From the NCBI GenBank assembly GCA_934162925.1, contig CAKPJR010000030.1, positions 1 to 11,223 of the forward strand: DNA of 11,223 bases, written 5' to 3'. A model generated the notes under the pieces. The model ran no database searches. It was given only the letters and a program-made list of their open reading frames with translations, and was not told the origin of the DNA. Below, piece by piece: positions 1 to 6,734 of this stretch (within the stretch, counting starts at the first letter, position 1; every line of letters begins with the position of its first letter). The stretch comes from an uncultured Clostridia bacterium (lineage in GTDB: Bacteria; Bacillota; Clostridia; TANB77; CAG-508). The position numbers and the translations under genes were made by a program.

Positions 1-150
1 GATAGATCTTTATTGTTAGATGCTATGGATCACCCAGAAAAATATCCTCAACTTACAATAAGAGTTTCTGGATATGCTGTAAACTTTATAAAACTAACAA
101 GAGAACAACAATTAGATGTAATAAACAGAACAATACAAGATAGAATATAG
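1..150 (+). CDS. pflB: Pyruvate formate-lyase, C-terminal end (partial)
   Basis: Only the last 49 codons and a TAG stop are present; the gene enters from the left edge in frame 1. The translation contains YPQLTIRVSGYAVNF followed by KLTREQQLDVINRT, which is the characteristic C-terminus of pyruvate formate-lyase and related glycyl-radical enzymes. The RVSGYAVNF segment carries the glycine whose alpha carbon holds the radical (G24 of this fragment). The family converts pyruvate and CoA to formate and acetyl-CoA in the cytoplasm under anaerobic conditions. The activating enzyme gene pflA lies 204 bases downstream on the same strand, the usual pflB-pflA order, which supports the call. The rest of the protein, including the catalytic cysteines, is outside the window. 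Confidence 0.95.
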   Translation, partial: DRSLLLDAMDHPEKYPQLTIRVSGYAVNFIKLTREQQLDVINRTIQDRI

Positions 151-162
151 TTTAATATTGTA

Positions 163-196
163 AAGGCGAGGCCATAAACCTCGTCTTACATTTTAA
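163..196 (+). terminator. Putative terminator after pflB
   Basis: A 9-bp stem (163-171 with 179-187, one G-T wobble, 7-base loop) begins 12 bases after the pflB stop. The tail, TACATTTT, is only moderately T-rich, so termination may be partial and let some transcription continue into pflA. Confidence 0.55.
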
Positions 197-208
197 GTGA
201 ATGAATTT

Positions 209-330
209 AAACAAAAGGGGGCTGTCCCCATTCGTTCTTGAAGTAAGAAGTGTAATATGAGAGGTGGAATTATACGGTCAAGGCTTCGTAAGTCTTTCCC
301 CTACTTTCACACTTTCAACCCCCCTCGTAA
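209..330 (+). repeat. Hairpin-rich spacer repeat upstream of pflA
   Basis: This holds three inverted repeats. The first pairs 210-220 with 226-236 (9 of 11 positions, GC-rich GGGG/CCCC core), and its 3' arm ends in TTCGTTCTT. The second pairs 280-286 with 290-296 around a CGT loop (one wobble). The third is an imperfect outer pairing of GAGGTGG (261-267) with CCCCCTC (320-326). The stretch from about 232 to 263 matches the minus strand near 9590-9645 at roughly three quarters of positions, mostly with transition differences. This suggests a dispersed intergenic repeat of REP or MITE type. It has no coding potential and no convincing promoter. Confidence 0.5.
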
Positions 331-354
331 AAATCAACTTAAAGGAGCAATTAT

Positions 355-1089
355 ATGGAAAACTTTGATAAAACAAAATACGCTAGAATACATTCTATAG
401 AATCTTTTGGCACTGTTGATGGTCCTGGTATAAGGTTTGTTATATTTATGCAGGGCTGTTGTTTAAAATGCAAATATTGCCATAACAGAGATACTTGGGA
501 TGTTACAGGTGGTACAATTACTTCTGTAGATGAATTATTAGATAAAATCGAAAGATATAAAGCATATATCCTTCCTTCTGGTGGTGGAGTTACAGTTACT
601 GGTGGAGAGCCTTTATTACAAGTTAAATTTTTAATAACTCTTTTTAAAGAATTAAAAAAGCGTAATATACCAACAGCAATTGATACTTCTGGAATGTTTG
701 ATATAACAGATGATATTAAAGAACTACTTAAATTTACAGATTTAGTTTTATTAGATATTAAACATATTGATAGTAAAAAATGCGAAGATTTAGTAGGATT
801 TCCAAATAAAAAAGAACTAGCCTTTGCTAAATATTTAAGTGACAATAATATTAATATATGGATAAGACAAGTTTTAATTCCTGGAATAACTGATGATGAG
901 AAAGATTTATTAAAGCTAAAAGATTTTATATCTACTTTGAAAACAGTAAAAAACATTGAAATTAATCCATATCATGAGCTAGGTAAGTTTAAATGGGAAA
1001 AACTTGGTTTGAAGTATCCTTTAGAAGGTGTTAGACCTGCTGATAGTAATGATGTAACTAGAGCTAAAAAAATTTTAGGTATAGAATAA
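355..1089 (+). CDS. pflA: Pyruvate formate-lyase-activating enzyme (radical SAM)
   Basis: This 244-residue cytoplasmic enzyme uses a [4Fe-4S] cluster and S-adenosylmethionine to install the glycyl radical on PflB. The radical-SAM cluster motif CxxxCxxC is seen at C35, C39 and C42, preceded by the family's GTVDGPGIRFV segment (19-29). The SAM-binding GGEP is at 83-86 after TVTG. Length is typical for the family. The ATG at 355 is preceded by AAAGGAG (341-347) at good spacing. It follows pflB on the same strand, separated by a spacer with hairpins. No clear promoter is visible just upstream, so it may rely on readthrough from pflB. A strong terminator follows directly. Radical-SAM activases of other glycyl-radical enzymes look similar, but the adjacent pflB makes PflA the best call. 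Confidence 0.95.
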   Translation: MENFDKTKYARIHSIESFGTVDGPGIRFVIFMQGCCLKCKYCHNRDTWDVTGGTITSVDELLDKIERYKAYILPSGGGVTVTGGEPLLQVKFLITLFKELKKRNIPTAIDTSGMFDITDDIKELLKFTDLVLLDIKHIDSKKCEDLVGFPNKKELAFAKYLSDNNINIWIRQVLIPGITDDEKDLLKLKDFISTLKTVKNIEINPYHELGKFKWEKLGLKYPLEGVRPADSNDVTRAKKILGIE

Positions 1090-1090
1090 A

Positions 1091-1134
1091 TAATAAATGG
1101 TGCACAATGTGCACCATTTATTATTTTATTTTTT
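1091..1134. terminator. Bidirectional terminator between pflA and ctpA
   Basis: A perfect 16-bp inverted repeat pairs 1091-1106 with 1108-1123 around a central A, with the core GGTGCACAATGTGCACC. It is followed on the plus strand by TTTTATTTTTT. The AT-rich outer stem also gives a T-rich 3' side on the minus strand. It separates the convergent pflA (plus) and ctpA (minus) genes, whose stops are 36 bases apart. Confidence 0.9.
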
Positions 1135-2322
1135 ACACTCCTCTATTGCTTTTTGTAGTTGTTCGTCGGTTTCTGTTTTTTCATTATCTTCTACTGTAAT
1201 ATTTGGCTCTATTCCCTTTTTATTTATTGTATCTCCATTTGGAGTTTTAAATTCTTCTATTGTTACTTTTAATGCTCCTCCTGATTTTACTGGAACAATT
1301 TCTTGCATTACTCCTTTTCCAAAGGTTTTAGTTCCTATAACTTTTGCTACTTCATTATCTTTTAACGCTCCAACAAATATTTCTGATGCACTAGCTGAAT
1401 TTTCATTTGTAAGTATTACAATATTCAAATTAGAATTTACTTTAGCTTCTGTTTTTGCTTTTGTTATTTCTTCATTTGAACTTTTATCTCTTTCAATCAT
1501 TATAGTCTTTCCTTTTGATATAAATAATTCTGATATATCAATTGCTTCTGTTACTATTCCTCCTCCGTTATCTCTCACATCTATTATTAGGGATTTTATA
1601 TTTTTCTCTAGTAATTCATCTAATTTAGTTTCAAATTCTTCACTGCATCCATCATCAAAAGCTAAAATTTGTATATATCCAATATTTCCATCTAGTACTT
1701 TTGAATTAATATGATTAATCTCAACTTTTCTTCTTTCAATAGTTTTGTTAAAAGTCTTTTCATCTCTTAAAATTTCTAATTCTACAGTTGATCCTTCTTC
1801 TCCTTTTACCTTGTTCGCCACCGTACTTAAATCCATTCCAGTACATTCTTCGCCATTTACTTTTGTTATTATATCACCAGTTTTAAGCCCAGCTTCTTCT
1901 GCTGGTGATCCTTCTATAGGTAGTAAGACAATTATATTCTCATATTTATCTTGTGTCATATATATGCCTATTCCTACATAATTTCCATTTACATTTACCA
2001 TTAATTCTTCATATTCTTCTTTAGTTAAATATTCTGTGTATTCATCTCCTAGACCGGCAACATATCCCTTTACTGCTGATTCAATAAGTTTTTCTTCATC
2101 TGTAATCTCACCTAAATAAGACTTATCTAAATATTCCCTTACAAGTTGTATTTTTTTATCAAGTTTTGTAGTCTCTGTAGTAACCAATGTCTTTGCAAGT
2201 CCATCTTCTGTTTTCACATAATAGTTGTACATTCCTACTGCTGTTATTAAAAATGTCACTAATGCAGTTACCACTACTAACATTACATACTTATAAGTAT
2301 TATTCCTCTTTTCAAAATCCAT
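1126..2322 (-). CDS. ctpA: C-terminal processing protease, S41 family with PDZ domain
   Basis: The 398-residue protein has an N-terminal membrane anchor (about 11-32), a linker, a PDZ domain (about 110-190, with GIGIYM and the conserved GSPAEEAGLKTGD at 138-150), and an S41 protease core. The likely catalytic Ser311 lies in NSASASE. The likely catalytic Lys336 in TFGKG is exactly 25 residues later, the Ser-Lys spacing of the family. DNGGG at 251-255 is another family signature. It should act outside the membrane, cleaving exported proteins near their C-termini. The ATG at 2322 has a strong TAGGAGG site just upstream. It is the last gene of the ftsEX/M23 cluster but has its own candidate promoter, and it ends at a shared terminator with pflA. 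Processing of the neighbouring hydrolases is a plausible but unproven role. Confidence 0.93.
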   Translation of the reverse strand: MDFEKRNNTYKYVMLVVVTALVTFLITAVGMYNYYVKTEDGLAKTLVTTETTKLDKKIQLVREYLDKSYLGEITDEEKLIESAVKGYVAGLGDEYTEYLTKEEYEELMVNVNGNYVGIGIYMTQDKYENIIVLLPIEGSPAEEAGLKTGDIITKVNGEECTGMDLSTVANKVKGEEGSTVELEILRDEKTFNKTIERRKVEINHINSKVLDGNIGYIQILAFDDGCSEEFETKLDELLEKNIKSLIIDVRDNGGGIVTEAIDISELFISKGKTIMIERDKSSNEEITKAKTEAKVNSNLNIVILTNENSASASEIFVGALKDNEVAKVIGTKTFGKGVMQEIVPVKSGGALKVTIEEFKTPNGDTINKKGIEPNITVEDNEKTETDEQLQKAIEECKK

Positions 2323-2342
2323 TTACTCTTGCCTCCTAAAAC

Positions 2343-2373
2343 ATTATATTATATTCTTTTAAAAATATGAAAT
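2343..2373 (-). promoter_or_regulatory. Candidate promoter for ctpA
   Basis: Two overlapping TATAAT hexamers lie on the minus strand at 2343-2353. A weak -35 (TTCATA or TTTCAT, about 2367-2372) is 17 to 18 bases upstream. This would give a leader of roughly 15 bases before the ribosome binding site. The AT richness makes chance matches likely. Confidence 0.35.
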
Positions 2374-2395
2374 TTGGACGACTCTAAGGTCGTCC
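2357..2395 (-). terminator. Putative terminator after the first M23 gene
   Basis: A perfect 7-bp GC-rich stem (2376-2382 with 2389-2395, loop TCTAAG) begins 11 bases after the stop of the 2407-3561 gene. On the minus strand it is followed by AAATTTCATATTTTT, an interrupted T tract. It would separate the division cluster from ctpA, perhaps only partly. Confidence 0.55.
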
Positions 2396-2406
2396 TTAAT
2401 TAATAT

Positions 2407-3561
2407 TTATAAATAGTTTCTTGGATCTCTTCTGCTATCTCCTCCACCATATGACCAATTGTAAGGCGATACTCTAACTTCAAAGTGTAAATGTGGCCCT
2501 GAAGAGTTTCCTGTATTTCCGCTAAGCATAATTAACTGTCCTTTTGCAACAACATCTCCTACTTTTACACGAATGTCTCCATTTCCATGTCCATAATAAG
2601 TTCTTATTCCATTTGCATGTTGAAGTATTACACAATTTCCCAATCCACCAGATCTCCATCCGGCACTTAACACAACTCCTTCTGCAGCTGCATATACTTC
2701 TGTACCAATTGGTACCCCATAATCTAATGCTCCATGGTATCTTCCGCTACTATAATACATTGTTGCAGTAATCACACCTGATTTAACAGGTCTTTGAAGA
2801 GTTCCAGTTCCTCCAAGGTCTGCAATTTTATCACTATATTGACTTTCTATTGCTTTTAATTCTTTTGTTATTGATTCATTTTCTGCTTGCAATTTTTCTA
2901 ATTCACCATTTAACTCTTTTTCGTCTTCTGACAATTCAGAAACATATTGTTCTTTAACCGCTTGTGAATTTTTTAAACTTTTTGCAGTTGCTTCTTTGTT
3001 GCTTTTTATTGTTGCAACTTGTTCTTTGTTTGTTTCTAAACTCTTTTTTGCTTCCTCTATCTCAAGTCTATTTTGTTCTATTTTTTCTAGCAATCTATTA
3101 TCCATTTCTGCTACATCAGAAACCATTTGCCAATTAGAAATCATATCCCATAGAGAACCTCCTCCTAGTAGTACATCTAAATATGTAGTTTCTCCAGCTT
3201 CATATTGTGCAACTATTCTAGCCTGTAAAGCTTCTTCTTGTTCTTGATATTTTTTTTCTGCTTCTTCTAATTTTACTTGTGTTTCAGAAATAGATTTTTC
3301 TAAACTTCCTAATTGTTCATCTAATTTATCTATTTCTGTTTCATATCCACTAATTTCTGCGGTTAATGATTGTATTTGTTTCATTGTTTCAGACATCTCA
3401 TCTTTAACTTCACTTATTTTTCCTTCTGTTTGTTCAATTTGATCTTCTATTTTGCTTTGTTTATTTTGTAATTCAGTTTTCGTAGCTGCTAAAGTTGATA
3501 CTATATTTGTTGATAAAATTATTGTCACTAATAATATTACAAATACAATTTTTCTTTTCAT
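2407..3561 (-). CDS. Secreted coiled-coil M23 peptidase (EnvC/CwlO-like)
   Basis: This 384-residue protein has a signal peptide (KRK then a hydrophobic core to about residue 26, cleavage likely near TLAA), long Gln/Glu/Lys-rich coiled coil (about 27-245), and a C-terminal M23/LytM domain (about 255-384). The zinc ligands are intact: H276 and D280 (HGALD), and H357 and H359 (HLHF). H325 in YGHG is the expected extra catalytic histidine. The family cleaves peptidoglycan cross-bridges or stem peptides. Unlike E. coli EnvC, whose LytM domain is degenerate, this looks catalytically competent. Its ATG shares one base with the upstream gene's TAA (TAATG), so the two are translationally coupled, with GGAGGAG as ribosome binding site. 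It is a paralogue of the gene upstream. Confidence 0.9.
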   Translation of the reverse strand: MKRKIVFVILLVTIILSTNIVSTLAATKTELQNKQSKIEDQIEQTEGKISEVKDEMSETMKQIQSLTAEISGYETEIDKLDEQLGSLEKSISETQVKLEEAEKKYQEQEEALQARIVAQYEAGETTYLDVLLGGGSLWDMISNWQMVSDVAEMDNRLLEKIEQNRLEIEEAKKSLETNKEQVATIKSNKEATAKSLKNSQAVKEQYVSELSEDEKELNGELEKLQAENESITKELKAIESQYSDKIADLGGTGTLQRPVKSGVITATMYYSSGRYHGALDYGVPIGTEVYAAAEGVVLSAGWRSGGLGNCVILQHANGIRTYYGHGNGDIRVKVGDVVAKGQLIMLSGNTGNSSGPHLHFEVRVSPYNWSYGGGDSRRDPRNYL

Positions 3562-4742
3562 TATTCTTCTCCTCCGTTTTCTTGTCCCGCAGTTTTATTC
3601 GTTTGATTTGTTATATATGGTAACGAATCTACTGCTGTTCCGTTTATTCTAACTTCAAAATGTAAATGTGGACCAGTAGACCATCCTGTTGATCCTGCTT
3701 TCATTATGATATCGCCTTTTTTTACCTCTTGTCCAGTTTGAGCAATGATTTCTGATCCATGTCCGTATAATGTTGAAACTCCACCTCCATGGTCTATCAT
3801 AACCATGTTGCCATATCCAGTAGTGTACATTGATTTTATAACTATTCCATCATTGGCTGCTATTATATATGCTCCAGTAGGCATTGCTATATCTGTACCT
3901 GTATGAACTCTAGCAGTTTTTAAAATTGGGTGTATTCTCATTCCATATCTTGATGTTATTGTGGTGTATCCTGGTGCAGGCCAAGCAAACTCTCCGCCTA
4001 TATAATCTGATCCTATATTTCCAGTTGTAAGTGCTACTATTTGTGATTCTAAATTATTTAGTTCTGTTTGGTATTCATCAATTTTACTTTGTGTTTCTTT
4101 TTCCTGTTCACTCAGTCTAGATATATAGCTATTTCTTATTACTTTAGAATTTTCTAAAGCAATTGCTGTTTTTTCTTTATTTTTCTTTAGTACATTTAAA
4201 TTTTTTTTCTTTTCTTCTAATAAAGATTTTGCACTTTCTATCTGCTTTTTTTGCTCTTCAATATTTTCTAACAAATTATTATCGTATTTTGCAATTTCGC
4301 CTATTAAATAATAATTAGATATAAAATCTGAAAAACTATTAGAATTCAATAATACATCTAAATAAACTACATTTCCAGCTTCGTATATAGCTACCATTCT
4401 AGCCTGAAAGGCTTCTTTTTGCAAATTATAATTTGTTTCTACAATATTTAATTTATCTGATGTTTTTTGAATTTCAGTTTCAATGGTATTTAGCTCTGTC
4501 TCTAATGATGATATCTCAGATTCATAATTATATATTTTTTCACTTATATTATTTAGCTGTTCTAAATTTTCTGTAAGTTCTATTTTTATTTCTTGGATTT
4601 GTTCATTTGATTCATTAATTTGATTTTGCAAATCACTTTTTTTATTTTGCAAATCTTCCAAATTTTCTGCTACAACTATACCACAAAGTCCTAATAAGGA
4701 CAATACAATAATAAAAATTATTAGTATCTTTTCCTTGTTCAT
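3561..4742 (-). CDS. Secreted coiled-coil M23 peptidase (EnvC/CwlO-like), second paralogue
   Basis: This 393-residue protein has the same architecture as the next gene: hydrophobic signal or anchor segment (about 5-24, ending VVAEN), coiled coil (about 27-238), a short glycine-containing linker, then an M23 domain (about 253-376). The core reads SRYGMRIHP then RVHTGTD (H280, D284), YGHG (H328) and HLHF (H359, H361), so all expected zinc and catalytic residues are present. The two paralogues align end to end, including QARMVAIYEAG/QARIVAQYEAG and YLDVLL near residues 113-132, a region that in such proteins lies at the coiled-coil turn. It starts 13 bases after ftsX with GGGGTGA as ribosome binding site. 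The context suggests it is the extracellular partner regulated by FtsEX. A Q/N-rich C-terminal tail follows the domain. Confidence 0.9.
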   Translation of the reverse strand: MNKEKILIIFIIVLSLLGLCGIVVAENLEDLQNKKSDLQNQINESNEQIQEIKIELTENLEQLNNISEKIYNYESEISSLETELNTIETEIQKTSDKLNIVETNYNLQKEAFQARMVAIYEAGNVVYLDVLLNSNSFSDFISNYYLIGEIAKYDNNLLENIEEQKKQIESAKSLLEEKKKNLNVLKKNKEKTAIALENSKVIRNSYISRLSEQEKETQSKIDEYQTELNNLESQIVALTTGNIGSDYIGGEFAWPAPGYTTITSRYGMRIHPILKTARVHTGTDIAMPTGAYIIAANDGIVIKSMYTTGYGNMVMIDHGGGVSTLYGHGSEIIAQTGQEVKKGDIIMKAGSTGWSTGPHLHFEVRINGTAVDSLPYITNQTNKTAGQENGGEE

Positions 4743-4755
4743 TTAAAGTCACCCC

Positions 4756-5652
4756 TTATACATCAAGGTACTTTCTCATAGATATTGAACTACCAATAAT
4801 ACCTATTCCAACTCCTAAAATCATATATACTATAACAATTTGTCCAAACATATCTCCAAAACTTAATAGATTTAGTGATAGTTTTTGCCATGTTTCCGAA
4901 TTAGCAAGATGAGTTGCTATATAGTTATATCCACCACCTACTATTAAGATAGATAATACTCCTGATATAATTCCTATTATTATACCTTCTATCATAAATG
5001 GTGTTCTTATAAATCCATTAGTCGCTCCTACGTATTTCATTATTGATATTTCTTTTCTTCTTGCATGAACTGTAAGTTTAATAGTATTAGATATTATAAA
5101 TAATGAAATTAATATTAATATAGCAAACATAACAAATGTAACTATTTGTATTGTATTTCCAACTTTAGATAAAGTTTGTATTGTATCTCTTTTATTTTGA
5201 ATTTCTCTTACTGTATCAAGATTGTTTATAGCGTTATAAACTTGGTCATTCATTGACAAATCTGTTAAAGTAATAATATATGATACAGAAAATGCATCTG
5301 CTGTAAATCCTCTTAAAGCATTTTCGTTTTTCCCAAATTTTTCTTTCATGGAATTATATGCTTCTTCTTTACTGACAAAAGTAACGCTATTTACCCCTTC
5401 TATTTTACTTAAATCTTCATTTAAATTTCTTATTTCTTCTTCCGATGCATCATAATCCATAAAAACTTGCATACCCTGTTCTTGCTCTAAGTTCTTCACC
5501 CAGCTATTTATATTTTCACCTATTGTAAAAAACAATCCAAATATAAGCATTGTTGCACACATTACTCCTAAACAAGAAAATGTAGATTTCTTATTTTTAA
5601 ATACATTTCTAAAGCCCTCTGTTAGAAAATAACTAATTACATTATACTTCAC
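4756..5652 (-). CDS. ftsX: Cell division ABC transporter permease FtsX
   Basis: The 298-residue membrane protein has the FtsX topology: N-terminal helix (about 26-44), a large extracellular loop (about 45-165), then three more helices (about 168-189, 219-241, 269-289). The cytoplasmic loop after TM2 has the family signature RRKEISIMKYVGA (198-210), the coupling region to FtsE. The extracellular loop is the part that contacts peptidoglycan hydrolases or their activators in other bacteria. It starts at GTG (5652) with AAAGGTGG upstream. The GTGA overlaps the ftsE TGA by four bases, which implies tight translational coupling. Its C-terminal stop overlaps the ribosome binding site of the following M23 gene. 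FtsX normally forms a complex with two FtsE subunits. Confidence 0.95.
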   Translation of the reverse strand: MKYNVISYFLTEGFRNVFKNKKSTFSCLGVMCATMLIFGLFFTIGENINSWVKNLEQEQGMQVFMDYDASEEEIRNLNEDLSKIEGVNSVTFVSKEEAYNSMKEKFGKNENALRGFTADAFSVSYIITLTDLSMNDQVYNAINNLDTVREIQNKRDTIQTLSKVGNTIQIVTFVMFAILILISLFIISNTIKLTVHARRKEISIMKYVGATNGFIRTPFMIEGIIIGIISGVLSILIVGGGYNYIATHLANSETWQKLSLNLLSFGDMFGQIVIVYMILGVGIGIIGSSISMRKYLDV

Positions 5653-6330
5653 TTGTTATACCCACCTTTTCTATCATCTCTTACTATTGTTCCTTTTTCT
5701 ATTTCTATAACTCTTTTCTTCATTTTATCTACTATATCTTTTGCATGTGTAGCAATAACAACTGTTGTCCCTCTTAAATTTATTTCATTTAATAAATTCA
5801 TAATATCCCAAGCTGTTTCCGGATCTAAATTTCCCGTTGGCTCATCTGCTATTATCATTGAAGGGTTGTTTACCAAAGCCCTTGCAAGTGCTACTCTCTG
5901 TTGTTCTCCTCCAGAAAGTTCATCAGGATATACCTTTGCTTTCCCACTTAGTCCTACTAATGAAAGTACCATCGGCACTTGTCTTCTTATATGTTTTGGA
6001 GTTGCTTTTACTATATTCATCGCAAATGCTACATTTTCATAAACAGTTTTATCTGATAGTAATCTGAAATCCTGAAATACCACTCCCATACTCCTTCTTA
6101 AATATGGAACCCTTTTAGGTTTTAAAAATGTAGTATCTCTTCCATTAATAATTATATTTCCTGAAGTTGGCTCTTCTTCTTTTAATATAAGTTTTATAAG
6201 TGTTGATTTTCCGAGAACCTGAGCTTCCTACTAAAAACACAAATTCTCCTTTTTCTATCTTAAAATTAGCATTATTTACAGCTTCTGTTCCTGTGCTATA
6301 TGTTTTGCACACGTTTTTAAATTCTATCAT
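5649..6330 (-). CDS. ftsE: Cell division ATP-binding protein FtsE, interrupted by one extra base
   Basis: FtsE is the ATPase of the FtsEX complex. Read with one C skipped at 6211-6213, the 682 bases give a normal 226-residue protein (681 bases including stop). It begins MIEFKNV, has Walker A GSSGSGKST (35-43), Q-loop VVFQDFRLL, signature LSGGEQQRVALARAL, Walker B MIIADEP, and the H-loop ATHAKD. Without the skip, translation stops at 6145 after 61 residues, having lost the ATPase core. The break falls inside the P-loop (residues 39-40), where the zero frame reads TCT CGG AAA instead of TCT GGA AAA. The start ATG at 6330 has a modest GAAGAGGT site and a strong promoter 34-62 bases upstream. It overlaps ftsX by four bases. 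A sequencing error, a true mutation, or +1 recoding are all possible. Confidence 0.88.
6211..6213 (-). other. CGG codon at the ftsE +1 frame break
   Basis: On the minus strand the local reading is GGT TCT CGG AAA ATC. Dropping the C gives TCT GGA AAA TCA ACA, restoring GSGKST. It is one of only two in-frame CGG codons I find in the window; the other is at the second frame break. Confidence 0.85.
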
Positions 6331-6363
6331 TTTTTGACCTCTTCCACTTAAATATACAATACC

Positions 6364-6392
6364 ATTATAATAATAATACCTTAAAAAAGCAA
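6364..6392 (-). promoter_or_regulatory. ftsE promoter
   Basis: On the minus strand TTGCTT (6387-6392) and TATAAT (6364-6369) are separated by exactly 17 bases. Transcription would start near 6357, giving a leader of about 27 bases to the ftsE ATG. The promoter sits immediately after an intrinsic terminator, so the division cluster appears to be a separate transcription unit. Confidence 0.8.
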
Positions 6393-6393
6393 T

Positions 6394-6426
6394 AAAAAAT
6401 GACATATTTCAAGAAATTGTCATTTT
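6394..6426 (-). terminator. Intrinsic terminator upstream of ftsE
   Basis: On the minus strand AAAATGACA pairs perfectly with TGTCATTTT (6418-6426 with 6396-6404), with an extra inner ATTTC/GAAAT pairing, followed by a run of six T. No gene ends here. It therefore probably ends a non-coding transcript from the promoter at 6706-6734, or readthrough from the transketolase operon. Confidence 0.85.
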
Positions 6427-6699
6427 ATTGTAATATAATTTTATTTAAGAACAAAACAGTTTAAGTCTCCCTTTGTTTTAAACGATTTGAGTTTCTTAAT
6501 GAAATGAAAATTTTTCTAATATATAAAAAATTGGTGATAATCCTCTCATAATCCACATTTCTGTAGAGCACAAGAAAAACTACCACCTTACAAGGCCAAA
6601 GCCTTCTGGCTAGTGCTCGAAAATGAGCCTAACGTACGTGAAAATATAAAATTTACTTTATACTTCACATTGGATAAACAAATCGCCTAAGCGATTAAC
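6427..6699 (-). ncRNA. Candidate structured small RNA of unknown family
   Basis: This gene-free stretch has a near-consensus promoter at its 5' end, no open reading frame of note, and an intrinsic terminator at its 3' end, for a transcript of about 300 nt. Possible helices are: CGATTTG/CAAATCG closing 189 nt (6483-6489 with 6679-6685); a local hairpin at 6681-6696; a hairpin at 6638-6668; AAGGC/GCCTT (6592-6605); and two crossing helices, 6533-6539 with 6581-6587 and 6566-6571 with 6613-6618, which would form a pseudoknot. I looked for tmRNA, RNase P, SRP RNA and common riboswitch signatures and recognised none; ACAGAAA near 6560 resembles part of RNase P only superficially. Its 3' part (6447-6506) recurs at 9618-9677. 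Confidence 0.6.
6447..6506 (-). repeat. Dispersed repeat, copy B
   Basis: These 60 bases align without gaps to 9618-9677 with 47 identities by hand count. The best-kept parts are AAGAACAAA, CCCTTTGTT and CGATTTGAGTTTC. They contain a weak AACAAA/TTTTGTT hairpin and the 3' arm of the long-range helix of the candidate RNA. Confidence 0.75.
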
Positions 6700-6705
6700 A
6701 ATTAT

Positions 6706-6734
6706 ATTTTAGCATTTATTCATTATTATGTCAA
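6706..6734 (-). promoter_or_regulatory. Strong promoter for the candidate small RNA
   Basis: On the minus strand TTGACA (6729-6734) and TAAAAT (6706-6711) are separated by exactly 17 bases, with TGC before the -10 (extended -10). The -35 overlaps the stop codon of the transketolase C gene. Transcription would start near 6699. It points into a 400-base gene-free stretch. Confidence 0.8.

Noticed and set aside
351..956. Open frame of 201 codons on the minus strand opposite pflA
   Set aside because: It is antisense to a clear radical-SAM gene, has no ribosome binding site or recognisable domain, and is a shadow of that gene's codon use.
6145..6405. Separate 86-residue protein upstream of ftsX
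   Set aside because: From residue 26 it is the N-terminus of FtsE up to the P-loop. The first 25 residues are leader and promoter sequence, and the last 22 are out of frame.
6533..6618. RNase P RNA
   Set aside because: An ACAGAAA followed by GGATTAT on the minus strand recalls the conserved 3' part of RNase P, but the partner GAGGAAAGTCC region and other core segments are absent and the transcript is too short.
6619..6645. Group II intron domain V, from GAGCC and ACGTACGT
   Set aside because: The expected 34-base domain V stem-loop with its catalytic triad cannot be formed, and there is no intron-encoded protein or domain VI.
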